A DNA stretch of 23,242 nt. Origin: Syntrophorhabdus sp. GTDB taxonomy: Bacteria > Desulfobacterota > BSN033 > UBA1163. The position numbers and the translations under genes were made by a program. Positions 8,233-14,978 of the stretch are shown piece by piece. Every line of letters starts with the position of its first letter. Within the stretch, counting starts at the first letter, position 1. The notes under the pieces were generated by a model. It was not told where the DNA came from. It saw only the letters and a program-made list of their open reading frames with translations, and made no database searches. The stretch spans positions 1 through 23,242 of the forward strand of contig DYHU01000020.1 of the NCBI GenBank assembly GCA_020724025.1, read 5' to 3'.

Positions 8233-9584
8233 GAAAGAAGACTCCGAGGGCGATCTGCTTCGACCTTCTGAACCAAATGGAGAAGGCGGATCGCCATCCC
8301 GATCATCTCTTAAGCGACTCCTTCAAACAGTACCGGCACCTCACCTCTCTCGATCGAGCCTTTCTCACAGAATTGACCTATGGGGTCCTCCGATGGAGGG
8401 AGAGGCTCGACTGGTCCATCCGCCATCTCTCAAAGATTCCTTTCGAAAAGATTGAACCGGAGACACTCAACCTCCTCCGTCTCGGACTCTACCAGATCGA
8501 GTTCCTGACACGAACCCCGGCTTCAGCCGCAGTGAATGAGTCCGTCGAGTTAGCCAAAAGGTCTCGAGGTTCAGGAGGGGGCGGCTTTGTCAATGCCATC
8601 CTCCGTTCTTTTCTCCGGAAGAAAGAAGAAATTCCCTATCCGAAGATCGATCAGGACTCCGCCCTTCATCTCTCAGTCATCCACTCCCACCCCCTCTGGT
8701 TGGTCCGGCGATGGATCGAGGAGATGTCCATTGAAGAGACATTGAAGGTCTGCGCATTCAATAATAAGATTTCTCCGCTTTTCCTCCGGACCAATACCTT
8801 AAAGATGGGCAGGGAAGAATTGATTGAGAGATTGAGAAAAAGGGGGTTGACGGCCATCCCAACCTCTTTTTCGTCGGAAGGGATTCTGCTGGATGATCCT
8901 CCACCCGTCTCTGAATTGCCTTTTCTCAATGAAGGTTTTTTCATCATTCAGGATGAGGCTTCTCAACTGGTCACCTCTGTCCTGGATCCGAAATCAGGAG
9001 AGAGCATCCTGGATGGTTGCGCCGCACCCGGAGGGAAGACAACCCACGTCGCTCAAAGGATGGGAAATGAAGGAGAGGTTTATGCCCTGGATCTCACCAA
9101 AGATAAGTTGGCCCTGATCGAAGAGATGTGCCAAAGATTGGGGATAATGATTGTGAAGACATTGAAGGGAGACGCAACCCAATCCCTTCCCGTTTTAGAG
9201 GGGATGACATTTGACCGCGTCCTCGCCGATGTTCCCTGCTCCGGATTCGGAACGCTCCAGAAGAACCCGGATTTGAAGTGGAGAAAGGGGGAGGAAGACA
9301 TCAGGCGATTGAGCGAACTGCAGTTGGCGATTCTTACTCATCTCTCAGGGTATGTGAAAAGCGGGGGCGTCTTCGTCTACAGCACCTGCACGATCTTCCA
9401 TGAGGAGAACGAAGGAGTGGTTGAAAATTTTCTTAAGGGCCACCCGAAATTTCAACTCGATCCGATGGCCGACGTTCTGCCGGAGAAGTGCTATCCCCTC
9501 ATCAAAGACAAATACCTGAAGACCTTTCCCCCGAAGGACGGAATGGATGGGTTCTTTGTTGCGCGAATGATCAAGAAAGATTAG
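8229..9584 (+). CDS. rsmB: 16S rRNA (cytosine-967-C5)-methyltransferase
   Basis: Methylates C967 of 16S rRNA using S-adenosylmethionine. The product is 451 aa: an N-terminal NusB-like RNA-binding domain (about 5-140, with [14 protein letters not shown]) and a C-terminal Rossmann methyltransferase. SAM motif I is [11 protein letters not shown] (from Leu 261), motif IV is [10 protein letters not shown] with Cys 337, and motif VI is YSTCT with the probable catalytic Cys 387. The start is inferred as the TTG at 8229, which shares TTGA with the htpX stop and lies just after GGAAGG. The next in-frame ATG (8277) would remove conserved N-terminal sequence. Confidence 0.96.
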   Translation: MRKKTPRAICFDLLNQMEKADRHPDHLLSDSFKQYRHLTSLDRAFLTELTYGVLRWRERLDWSIRHLSKIPFEKIEPETLNLLRLGLYQIEFLTRTPASAAVNESVELAKRSRGSGGGGFVNAILRSFLRKKEEIPYPKIDQDSALHLSVIHSHPLWLVRRWIEEMSIEETLKVCAFNNKISPLFLRTNTLKMGREELIERLRKRGLTAIPTSFSSEGILLDDPPPVSELPFLNEGFFIIQDEASQLVTSVLDPKSGESILDGCAAPGGKTTHVAQRMGNEGEVYALDLTKDKLALIEEMCQRLGIMIVKTLKGDATQSLPVLEGMTFDRVLADVPCSGFGTLQKNPDLKWRKGEEDIRRLSELQLAILTHLSGYVKSGGVFVYSTCTIFHEENEGVVENFLKGHPKFQLDPMADVLPEKCYPLIKDKYLKTFPPKDGMDGFFVARMIKKD

Positions 9585-9624
9585 GGAGATCGGGTGATTG
9601 GGATATGGGGAGAGATGGAGAATT
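9585..9624. repeat. Degenerate 8-bp tandem repeat after rsmB
   Basis: Five octamers in exact register directly follow the rsmB stop: GGAGATCG, GGTGATTG, GGATATGG and two more. Each begins with GG. The consensus differs from the ileS and fmt arrays but the 8-nt period is the same. Confidence 0.7.
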
Positions 9625-9627
9625 TTA

Positions 9628-9656
9628 TTGAATTTACACGACAACTTAATTATGAT
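9628..9656 (+). promoter_or_regulatory. Sigma70-type promoter for rpe
   Basis: TTGAAT at 9628-9633, a 17-bp spacer, and TATGAT at 9651-9656. Expected start near 9663 would give a leader of about 90 nt to the rpe start. Confidence 0.65.
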
Positions 9657-9755
9657 CATTTAATAAATTGCCAAAACAATCTTCCTGCCAAATATCTTCT
9701 TCTTTCCTCCACGGGAAGAGACGAGGCGAGACGAGAGGGGAAGAAAGGAGTAGAA

Positions 9756-10412
9756 GTGAAGAAGATAGCGCCTTCGATTTTATCCGCTGATTTCAGCCGG
9801 CTCGGCAGGGAGGTGCGGGCTGTTGAGAGGGCAGGGGCCGACCTCCTCCATGTCGATGTGATGGATGGGCATTTTGTCCCCAATATCACCATCGGGCCTC
9901 TGGTGGTGACCGGTTTGAGGAAACTGACCTCTCTTCCGCTGGATGTCCACCTGATGATCGAAGAACCCGAGCGATATATCGAAGCCTTTGCTCAGGCGGG
10001 GAGTACCTGGCTGACGATTCATGCTGAAGTCTGTCCTCATCTCAAGCGGATGATTAAGAAAATCCGCAAGTTGAATGTGCGACCAGGTATAGTGCTCAAT
10101 CCTTCAACTCCATTAAAAAGGCTCTATCCCGTCCTCGAGGAGATTGACCTCGTCCTTCTGATGTCGGTCAACCCTGGGTTCGGAGGACAGGCCTTCATCC
10201 CGAACGTTCTGAAAAAGGTCGAACAGTTGAGGAAGATTATCGACCGGAACTGCTATTCCCTGGAGATCGAAGTAGACGGCGGAATCAAGTTAGAGAATAT
10301 CGGAGAGGTTTCCAGGGCGGGCGGAGACATCTTTGTTCTGGGAACAGGGATTTTTAAGACCGAGGACTACAAAGAGACCATTCAAAAATTGAGAAGAGAG
10401 ACCGGATCATAA
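9756..10412 (+). CDS. rpe: Ribulose-phosphate 3-epimerase
   Basis: Interconverts ribulose-5-phosphate and xylulose-5-phosphate in the pentose phosphate pathway. The product is 218 aa, a TIM barrel of the usual length. It starts with KKIAPSILSADFSRLG and has metal ligands His 32 and Asp 34 in LHVDVMDGHFVPN, His 65 in LDVHLMIEEP, and Asp 174 in EVDGGIK. MSVNPGFGGQ is the phosphate loop region. The GTG at 9756 is chosen because AAAGGAG at 9744-9750 lies 5 nt upstream and the protein then begins like known epimerases. The frame is open upstream to 9594, but that part is spacer with a promoter in it. Confidence 0.97.
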   Translation: MKKIAPSILSADFSRLGREVRAVERAGADLLHVDVMDGHFVPNITIGPLVVTGLRKLTSLPLDVHLMIEEPERYIEAFAQAGSTWLTIHAEVCPHLKRMIKKIRKLNVRPGIVLNPSTPLKRLYPVLEEIDLVLLMSVNPGFGGQAFIPNVLKKVEQLRKIIDRNCYSLEIEVDGGIKLENIGEVSRAGGDIFVLGTGIFKTEDYKETIQKLRRETGS

Positions 10413-10438
10413 ACCACCCCTTGATGTTTCATTGGGCT

Positions 10439-10530
10439 TGTCATTCCTGTGAAGACAGGAATCCAGATTGAAAAGACTCGATTCCCCCCATATTCGATAC
10501 GGGGCAGGCTTAATCAAGTGCGGAATGACA
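10439..10530. repeat. GTCATTCC/GGAATGAC inverted-repeat element
   Basis: Perfect 9-bp ends TGTCATTCC (10439-10447) and GGAATGACA (10522-10530) bound a 92-bp element. It contains an internal stem CCTGT-GAAG-ACAGG. This type of short palindromic repeat is common between genes in many bacteria. Confidence 0.75.
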
Positions 10531-10581
10531 CAACGGGTAAAGTCATTTCTGCAACAACACATTAGAAAGCAGAGAGATATT

Positions 10582-11454
10582 ATGAAAAAGATTATTCCTG
10601 GAGCCATCTGTTTTATTCTACTTCTCCTGGCTTCCCCCGGTTTTGCCCAGGAGGATAAGATTGTCCGGGTTGCTATTGAGACGGCAAGGGCCCATATGCA
10701 GATACCGAGGGAGATGGAAGTCCGATTTATCGAAAAGAAAAAAAGCCCGATCCCCGGCTTCTATTCGGTGAAGATACTGGTTCTGGCTCCGGACCGAGAG
10801 ATGCCTGTTATCGTCTATGTGGATGAAGCCTGTGAAAAGGTCATCCTGGGTTCCCTCATTATCAAGGGTGAGAATGTGGCCCTGAAGGAGGCAGGAGAAT
10901 CAAGACCCCGGAAGTTTGATATGGGTCAATTTGAGATCGAAAAATCCACTTTCCGGGGAAATCGAGAGGCAAAGGTGACGATCGTCGAATTCTCAAATTT
11001 CCGATGTTCCTATTGCCAGCTCTCCTGGGCGAAGATGGAGAAGATGCTGGAAAGGCATCCCCAGATGATCAGGTATGTCTTCAAACATTTTCCCCTTAAA
11101 TCTCTCCAGGGGTCTTTTGAACTCTCCGAGATTGCGGCCTCAGCCCAGGTTCTGAGTGATGAAGCCTTCTGGATGATCCACGACTTCTTCTTCTCTCCTG
11201 AAGGTCAGATGACCGTCAGAGAGGAGGTTAGCGTTGTCACCAGAAAGGTTGAAGAGATTCTGCGAGGGAAAGGCTTTGATGTGAAGATCTTCAAGGCAGC
11301 GCTCGAAAGCGGAAGAGGAAGGAAGAAGGTGATGGAGGATATCGATGTCGGAAATAAAGTTCCCATCATGGGAACGCCTTCCATCATCATCAATGGTGAT
11401 TTTATTAACGAAGAGGTCACCGATCAGGTGCTGGAACGGTATCTGAGAAGATAA
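10582..11454 (+). CDS. Exported DsbA-like thioredoxin-fold protein
   Basis: A predicted periplasmic thiol-disulfide oxidoreductase; substrate unknown. The product is 290 aa. The N-terminus MKKIIPGAICFILLLLA ending in GFAQ looks like a Sec signal peptide, with cleavage near residue 22. Residues about 25-115 form an extra N-terminal domain; the thioredoxin/DsbA part starts at about 125 with VTIVEFSNFRCSYCQLSW. The active-site pair is Cys 142 and Cys 145 (CSYC), and the cis-proline loop is GTPS with Pro 266. The ATG at 10582 is chosen because it starts the signal peptide. The frame is open back to 10468, but those codons come from the upstream repeat element. The nearest site is AGAGAG, a weak ribosome site. 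It could be a reductase/isomerase rather than an oxidase. Confidence 0.88.
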   Translation: MKKIIPGAICFILLLLASPGFAQEDKIVRVAIETARAHMQIPREMEVRFIEKKKSPIPGFYSVKILVLAPDREMPVIVYVDEACEKVILGSLIIKGENVALKEAGESRPRKFDMGQFEIEKSTFRGNREAKVTIVEFSNFRCSYCQLSWAKMEKMLERHPQMIRYVFKHFPLKSLQGSFELSEIAASAQVLSDEAFWMIHDFFFSPEGQMTVREEVSVVTRKVEEILRGKGFDVKIFKAALESGRGRKKVMEDIDVGNKVPIMGTPSIIINGDFINEEVTDQVLERYLRR

Positions 11455-11762
11455 TAACCTTTCCTTCAAAATCCTTGTTTAATAAAATAATTACAATCAG
11501 TTAGGGCTGCCTGATTTTTAGGCAAAATGGTCGGGGCCATTACTGTCAAGAGGGGGAGGGTCTGATTCCACAACCATTCCACAAAGATTGTGGATTTCGA
11601 AAAAAACCTTTTTGAAACAATCTCTTTTAACCCGAACAACCTGCTACGATGGTTTTGTTATCTGCATATTATAAAAATACATTCATCATCAAGATAAAGA
11701 TCGATGGGTGAGATCAGAGGGGACGTCCATAATATTATAAGAATCTTTAACGGGATTTAGGT

Positions 11763-11885
11763 CATCCATAGAAAGTAGACGCATTCTAATTGCGGATTTC
11801 GGCCTCCGGCTCAGGCTCCGCCCCAGAGGGGCTCCTGCCCCGGAGGGAGAGCCCTCTGGGGCGGAGAGAATGCGGAATTTAAAAC
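11763..11885 (+). repeat. Dispersed repeat, copy A (full, perfect hairpin core)
   Basis: Starts CATCCATAGAAAGTAGACGC, passes TGCGGATTTCGG, contains a perfect 15-bp stem (CTCCGCCCCAGAGGG at 11816-11830, CCCTCTGGGGCGGAG at 11852-11866) and ends GCGGAATTTAAAAC. Copy B at 12981 is nearly identical across the core and tail. Confidence 0.85.
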
Positions 11886-11912
11886 TAATAATAGCCTGGT
11901 GCAGAACTTCGT

Positions 11913-11952
11913 GAGTAGCTGAGTAATTAGGCCATTAGGTTATTGGTAAACC
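11913..11952. repeat. Degenerate 8-bp tandem repeat
   Basis: Octamers GAGTAGCT, GAGTAATT, AGGCCATT, AGGTTATT, GGTAAACC in register. This is the weakest of the five octameric arrays. Confidence 0.5.
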
Positions 11953-12055
11953 TTAAAGAAGAACTGACACGCCTGACTGAATTTTTCAGTCAAATACTCC
12001 AAGCAATCTGACTGGCCGGCAAGGTGCGTTGCCGAGCACACAATCTGAGGTGATA

Positions 12056-12190
12056 TTTACCCCGTTAGAAATGTTGCCCCGCTGCTCTGCAGTCCCGCCT
12101 GCGGCGGGATAACACTCTAGAATAATTAAGCGGGGTCTAATGCCCTGCTCGGTTTCGAGTCGCAACGACTGGAATTTCTAACGGGGTGAA
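12056..12190. mobile_element. MITE-like element with terminal inverted repeats
   Basis: CCCCGTTAGAAAT at 12060-12072 is an exact inverted match to ATTTCTAACGGGG at 12174-12186. Extending outward gives 17-bp ends with one mismatch (12056-12072, 12174-12190). The interior is non-coding and holds a CCCGCC-TGC-GGCGGG stem. The 14-bp sequence ATTTTTCAGTCAAA occurs on both sides (11981-11994 and 12227-12240). No transposase is present, so mobility is inferred only from structure. Confidence 0.55.
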
Positions 12191-12300
12191 CCTTTCCGGG
12201 AAGCACCATTTTTTTGAATTGCTTCCATTTTTCAGTCAAACTCTGTCGCCTCCACTGACTAAGTTACTGAATTGTCTCTTTAAACCGGGTTAAATTGGTC

Positions 12301-12329
12301 TTGACAGAAGTTAACATTCAGGTTAACAT
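12301..12329 (+). promoter_or_regulatory. Promoter and probable autoregulatory operator of higBA
   Basis: TTGACA at 12301-12306, 17-bp spacer, TAACAT at 12324-12329. Two copies of the self-complementary hexamer GTTAAC (12310-12315 and 12322-12327), centres 12 bp apart, lie between and over the promoter boxes. This fits an operator for the HTH antitoxin (inference). Confidence 0.65.
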
Positions 12330-12335
12330 CATTTT

Positions 12336-12686
12336 GTGAATAGAACCGTTATCTTCCATAAGACTGTTGATGGCAAATGTCCTGTACAAGAGTTTCTCGA
12401 TTCTTTGCCTGGAAAAGTCGCGCAGAAGATCGTTTGGGTTCTCAGGTTGTTGGAAGATCTAGAGATTGTCCCGTCTTTCTATTTTAAGAAGCTTGTTGGA
12501 ACTGAAGAGATTTGGGAGTGCAGAATCCAATTTGGCTCTAATGCCTATCGCATCTTTTGTTTCTTTTTAAATAATTCGGTTTTGCTAACCCATGGATTTG
12601 TTAAAAAAAGTCAAAAGACTCCTGCCCGTGAGATAGAGAGGGCAGAAGCCTATCGAAGAGATTTTTTAAAAGGAGGGTATAAATGA
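12336..12686 (+). CDS. higB: HigB/RelE-superfamily toxin (phage Gp49-like)
   Basis: Predicted ribosome-dependent mRNA endonuclease toxin. The 116-aa product fits the Gp49-like HigB family: [21 protein letters not shown] at the start, a helical [12 protein letters not shown] segment, [41 protein letters not shown], and a basic tail. The toxin-first order with an XRE antitoxin downstream is typical of higBA. The GTG at 12336 has no Shine-Dalgarno sequence and lies 6-7 nt after the -10 box, so the mRNA may be leaderless. The final codons hold AAAAGGAGGG, the ribosome site of the antitoxin, and its TGA overlaps the antitoxin ATG. Confidence 0.88.
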   Translation: MNRTVIFHKTVDGKCPVQEFLDSLPGKVAQKIVWVLRLLEDLEIVPSFYFKKLVGTEEIWECRIQFGSNAYRIFCFFLNNSVLLTHGFVKKSQKTPAREIERAEAYRRDFLKGGYK

Positions 12687-12958
12687 GTGACCTGAAGAAA
12701 TATATCAAAGAGAGGAAAAAGAGAGACAAAGCATTTGCCAAAGGCTTTGAGGAAGGGTACGAGCAGTTCAAAATTGGGGTCGTGCTCCGTCAGGCTCGTG
12801 AAGAGGCGGGAATAACCCAGGAGGAGTTGGCTCGTCGTCTTAAGACCAGGAAGACTGCCATTTCAAGAATTGAGAACCATGCAGAGGATATCAAGTTATC
12901 CACCTTAGAACGCGTTGCAGGGGCCTTAGGGAAACGCTTACAAATCAGTATTGCCTAA
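12683..12958 (+). CDS. higA: XRE-family HTH antitoxin (HigA-like)
   Basis: Predicted antitoxin and repressor of its own operon. The 91-aa product has a charged N-terminal helix ([18 protein letters not shown]) that probably contacts the toxin, then an XRE helix-turn-helix at about residues 32-85 ([19 protein letters not shown], then [10 protein letters not shown] and [12 protein letters not shown]). The ATG overlaps the toxin stop (ATGA) with AAAAGGAGGG 6 nt upstream, so the pair is translationally coupled. The GTTAAC pair in the promoter is the likely binding site. Confidence 0.9.
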   Translation: MSDLKKYIKERKKRDKAFAKGFEEGYEQFKIGVVLRQAREEAGITQEELARRLKTRKTAISRIENHAEDIKLSTLERVAGALGKRLQISIA

Positions 12959-12980
12959 AATTAAGTTTCGCTTCGGGGTC

Positions 12981-13109
12981 CTCCATAAAAAAGTTGGCTC
13001 ATTCAAATGCGGATTTCAGAATGCGGCCTCCGGCTCAGGCTCCGCCCCAGAAGGGCTTCTGCCCCGGAGGGAGAGCCCTCTGGCTCGGAGAGAATGCGGA
13101 ATTTAAAAC
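12981..13109 (+). repeat. Dispersed repeat, copy B
   Basis: Same order as copy A: CTCCATAAAAAAGTTGG, ATGCGGATTTC, then GGCCTCCGGCTCAGGCTCCG and on to GCGGAATTTAAAAC. Its hairpin core is partly decayed (CCGCCCCAGAAGGGC against GCCCTCTGGCTCGG). Confidence 0.85.
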
Positions 13110-13222
13110 ATTCGAAAAGAAAGATTCCCTCGGCGAAAACTTCCGCGTCCTCAAGTAAATAGCTCACGGAATCACCTATTTTACGGCACCTGTCAAGAGA
13201 TAAAATTATTTCTAATATAATA

Positions 13223-13246
13223 GAAAAAGGGACAGTCCACTTTTTC
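13223..13246. repeat. Near-palindrome GGACAGTCC flanked by A and T runs
   Basis: GAAAAAGGGACAGTCC followed by ACTTTTTC reads almost the same on both strands. A5 on one side and T5 on the other would let it act as a terminator hairpin in either direction between the convergent genes; it also resembles GGGACAGTCC palindromes seen between genes in other bacteria. Confidence 0.5.
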
Positions 13247-13319
13247 TTTCATTGGTTGAGAACAGAGGCAGAACCGGGTCACTGCTCGATGCAAGGCCCG
13301 GTCCTGCATGGCTTTCTTC

Positions 13320-14132
13320 CTAATTCCTCGGATATCCCGGCGGATAGGGTGCATATTCGTCTTCATCCCAAAGCCTGTTTTTCGGCTCCTGCCTGCAGTT
13401 TAGAATTCCTTTCCTGCACAAGACCTCACGCCATTCGTACTTAACGAGCATTTTCTGAACCGGCGTATGCTCGGGTTCGAAGGCAACCCTTATGGTGGGT
13501 GAGTACTGTTCATCGCCAAAACCCGTACCGGCGCTTTCATCCCTGGCTACTCCCGCTTTGCTCCTTGCAGAGCTCTCGGCTGACGGCGCTGCGGGTGTGT
13601 TGTCCAATCTCTTCTGTTCGTGCAGCGGTCTTGGCCGTTCTTTTTCCCGGTAGATTGCGACGGCGATGATGCCCATGGCACTGGAATCGGTGAAGGTCCT
13701 CATGGCATAGGAGTCGGCCAAATCGGTGAAATAGAATTTGTGCACCTTATCGCTGGCGGTCCGCCACCCGTCATATTGGCCATGCTCGTAGCTGTTTACG
13801 ATGTACATGTCTTCGCTGTTTTTGAGATCCGATTTCTTCCCTGAAATGATGTTCCTGCCGTCAACGGCGATAACCACGCCGATCCGCTCGGGGGTCATAT
13901 TGCGTATGACAATGCCGTAGTTCTCGCCTCGTCTCGCCTCAAGGTACTTTTTGATGATATGGGTCCCTCCATTCCAGAAATCCTTGTGCGGGATGCTCAA
14001 GAGAGTACCTCCGCTCTCCGAGACGACCATGAGGCTTACTTCTCCCCTTAACCTGTCCCCGCCGTGAGAGTTTGCGGGTACTGCCGATGCTATCATGATG
14101 GCTGCAATGATTAATACCATTAAGTAACGCAT
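13320..14132 (-). CDS. Secreted protein of unknown function
   Basis: I do not recognise a named family. The 270-aa product begins MRYLMVLIIAAIMIASAVPA, a signal peptide with likely cleavage near residue 22. The conserved-looking core spans about 30-165 and includes YLEARRGENYGIVIRN, IGVVIAVDGRNIISGKKSD, MYIVNSYEHGQYDGWRT, KFYFTDLADSYA and MGIIAVAIYRE, suggesting a compact beta-rich domain. A low-complexity Ala/Ser linker runs from about 178 to 205. The C-terminal part has two Cys (239 and 246) that could pair, and ends in a Tyr/Pro-rich tail. The start is supported by AAAGGAGG 6 nt upstream on the minus strand. It points against the flanking toxin-antitoxin genes and has no operon partner here. 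Confidence 0.8.
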   Translation of the reverse strand: MRYLMVLIIAAIMIASAVPANSHGGDRLRGEVSLMVVSESGGTLLSIPHKDFWNGGTHIIKKYLEARRGENYGIVIRNMTPERIGVVIAVDGRNIISGKKSDLKNSEDMYIVNSYEHGQYDGWRTASDKVHKFYFTDLADSYAMRTFTDSSAMGIIAVAIYREKERPRPLHEQKRLDNTPAAPSAESSARSKAGVARDESAGTGFGDEQYSPTIRVAFEPEHTPVQKMLVKYEWREVLCRKGILNCRQEPKNRLWDEDEYAPYPPGYPRN

Positions 14133-14275
14133 AATATTCCTCCTTTCTGTTTGGTCTTTAATTTATTAGACAACAGAGGGTCAGGAAAAGTTCCCAAGAA
14201 GGGTTTGAGGTCGCCCTTCAAGCCTTCAAAATTCAATTAATCATGCAAAATATGCGAGTCTTTTTAAAAAGGGTT

Positions 14276-14303
14276 CATCCATAAAGAAGTTGGCCCAATC
14301 AAC
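14276..14303 (+). repeat. Dispersed repeat, copy D (5' fragment)
   Basis: CATCCATAAAGAAGTTGG matches the 5' end of copies B and C; the GC-rich hairpin and tail are absent. Confidence 0.6.
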
Positions 14304-14311
14304 TAAAAGAA

Positions 14312-14351
14312 GATGGGGAGACACGGAGATAGGGTGATGGGGAGACAAAGT
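14312..14351. repeat. Degenerate 8-bp tandem repeat before the Phd/YoeB module
   Basis: GATGGGGA, GACACGGA, GATAGGGT, GATGGGGA, GACAAAGT follow one another in exact 8-nt register. Confidence 0.7.
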
Positions 14352-14414
14352 CATTCGATGAGTCACAAAGAATACCTCAAGAGCGCAGAGCTCAAAGCTG
14401 AAAGCTTAAGGCTC

Positions 14415-14443
14415 TTGACATTGCGTACGGTTTAGTGTACGTT
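14415..14443 (+). promoter_or_regulatory. Promoter and probable operator of the Phd/YoeB module
   Basis: TTGACA at 14415-14420, 17-bp spacer, weak -10 TACGTT. CGTACG (14424-14429) and TGTACG (14436-14441) lie with centres 12 bp apart. The E. coli yefM-yoeB operator uses TGTACA hexamers at similar spacing, so this is a likely binding site for the antitoxin. Confidence 0.6.
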
Positions 14444-14462
14444 ACCTATTGAGGTGATCCAT

Positions 14463-14705
14463 ATGACAACGATTAAGGCGACAGAGGCCAGGGCAAAGCT
14501 TTATAAACTGCTTGACGAGGCTGGAGAATCTCACGAGCCGATTCAGATCACGGGTAAGAGGTCAAACGCTATCTTGGTCTCCGAGGATGACTGGCGATCG
14601 ATTCAAGAGACGTTGTATCTCTTATCGATTCCCGGTATGAGAGAATCCATTCGGAAGGGTCTCACGACGCCTGTTAAAAAGTGCAGCGAGAAGCCTGGAT
14701 GGTGA
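14463..14705 (+). CDS. Phd/YefM-family antitoxin
   Basis: Predicted antitoxin and autorepressor. The 80-aa product begins TTIKATEARAKLYKLLDEA and continues with EPIQITGKRSNAILVSEDDW, the standard Phd/YefM DNA-binding and dimer fold (about residues 1-55). The C-terminal part (LYLLSIPGMRESIRKGL) matches the YefM segment that wraps around YoeB. The ATG at 14463 is chosen because GAGGTG at 14451-14456 lies 6 nt upstream; the in-frame GTG at 14454 is part of that site. Its stop overlaps the toxin start. Confidence 0.9.
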   Translation: MTTIKATEARAKLYKLLDEAGESHEPIQITGKRSNAILVSEDDWRSIQETLYLLSIPGMRESIRKGLTTPVKKCSEKPGW

Positions 14706-14965
14706 AGTGGAGGATTGTCTATACCAGGCAAGCCCAGAAGGACGCAAAGAAAATTGCGGCCGCTGGCCTGAGGCAGAAAGCCGAAAAAATACTTGAAATT
14801 CTCTCTAAAAATCCGTTTCAAACCCCTCCACCCTTTGAAAAGCTGATCGGAGACCTTTTCGGAGCTTATTCCCGTCGCATCACCATTCAACACCGCCTTG
14901 TGTACCAAGTCTTGCAAGAAATAAAGACCGTCAAGGTCATCAGGATGTGGACTCATTACGAATAG
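14702..14965 (+). CDS. YoeB/Txe-family toxin
   Basis: Predicted ribosome-dependent mRNA interferase of the RelE superfamily. The 87-aa product matches YoeB: WRIVYTRQAQKDAKKIAAAG at the start, KILEILSKNPFQTPPPFEKL, then GAYSRRITIQHRLVYQV, and a C-terminal WTHYE whose His and Tyr correspond to the YoeB catalytic tail. The GTG at 14702 shares GTGA with the antitoxin stop; an ATG three bases earlier (14699) is equally possible. Upstream codons back to 14681 overlap the antitoxin and are not needed. Confidence 0.9.
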   Translation: MKWRIVYTRQAQKDAKKIAAAGLRQKAEKILEILSKNPFQTPPPFEKLIGDLFGAYSRRITIQHRLVYQVLQEIKTVKVIRMWTHYE

Positions 14966-14978
14966 GTGATTGGGGCGG

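Larger units (their letters stand above)
11455..12300. other. Gene-free spacer of about 850 bp rich in repeats
   Basis: I found no credible gene here in any frame. Its contents are a small stem TGCCT/AGGCA just after 11500, copy A of a dispersed GC-rich repeat, an octamer array, an 8-bp hairpin at 11974-11992 (TGACTGAA, TTT, TTCAGTCA), a stem CGGCAA-GGTGCG-TTGCCG near 12018, and an element with terminal inverted repeats at 12056-12190. Confidence 0.7.
12959..13319. other. Spacer of about 360 bp between higA and the convergent secreted-protein gene
   Basis: No gene seen. It holds copy B of the dispersed repeat (12981-13109), a 24-bp near-palindrome (13223-13246) and an 11-bp imperfect stem (GCAGAACCGGG at 13268, CCCGGTCCTGC at 13296) that could end transcription from the minus-strand gene, although it lacks a clear U-run. 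Confidence 0.65.
14133..14414. other. Spacer between the secreted-protein gene and the Phd/YoeB module
   Basis: No gene seen. The left part is the leader of the minus-strand gene. The right part holds repeat copy D (14276-14303) and an octamer array (14312-14351), then the toxin-antitoxin promoter. Confidence 0.6.

Noticed and set aside
7635..8306. 223-codon minus-strand open frame
   Set aside because: Antisense to htpX and the rsmB start; both show full family motifs. The antisense protein is low-complexity.
9594..9755. N-terminal extension of Rpe
   Set aside because: The frame is open, but the region has an octamer array and a promoter, and the GTG at 9756 has a good ribosome site and gives the normal Rpe start.
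11763..13109. CRISPR array
   Set aside because: The repeats are over 100 bp, few in number and separated by genes, with no regular spacers.
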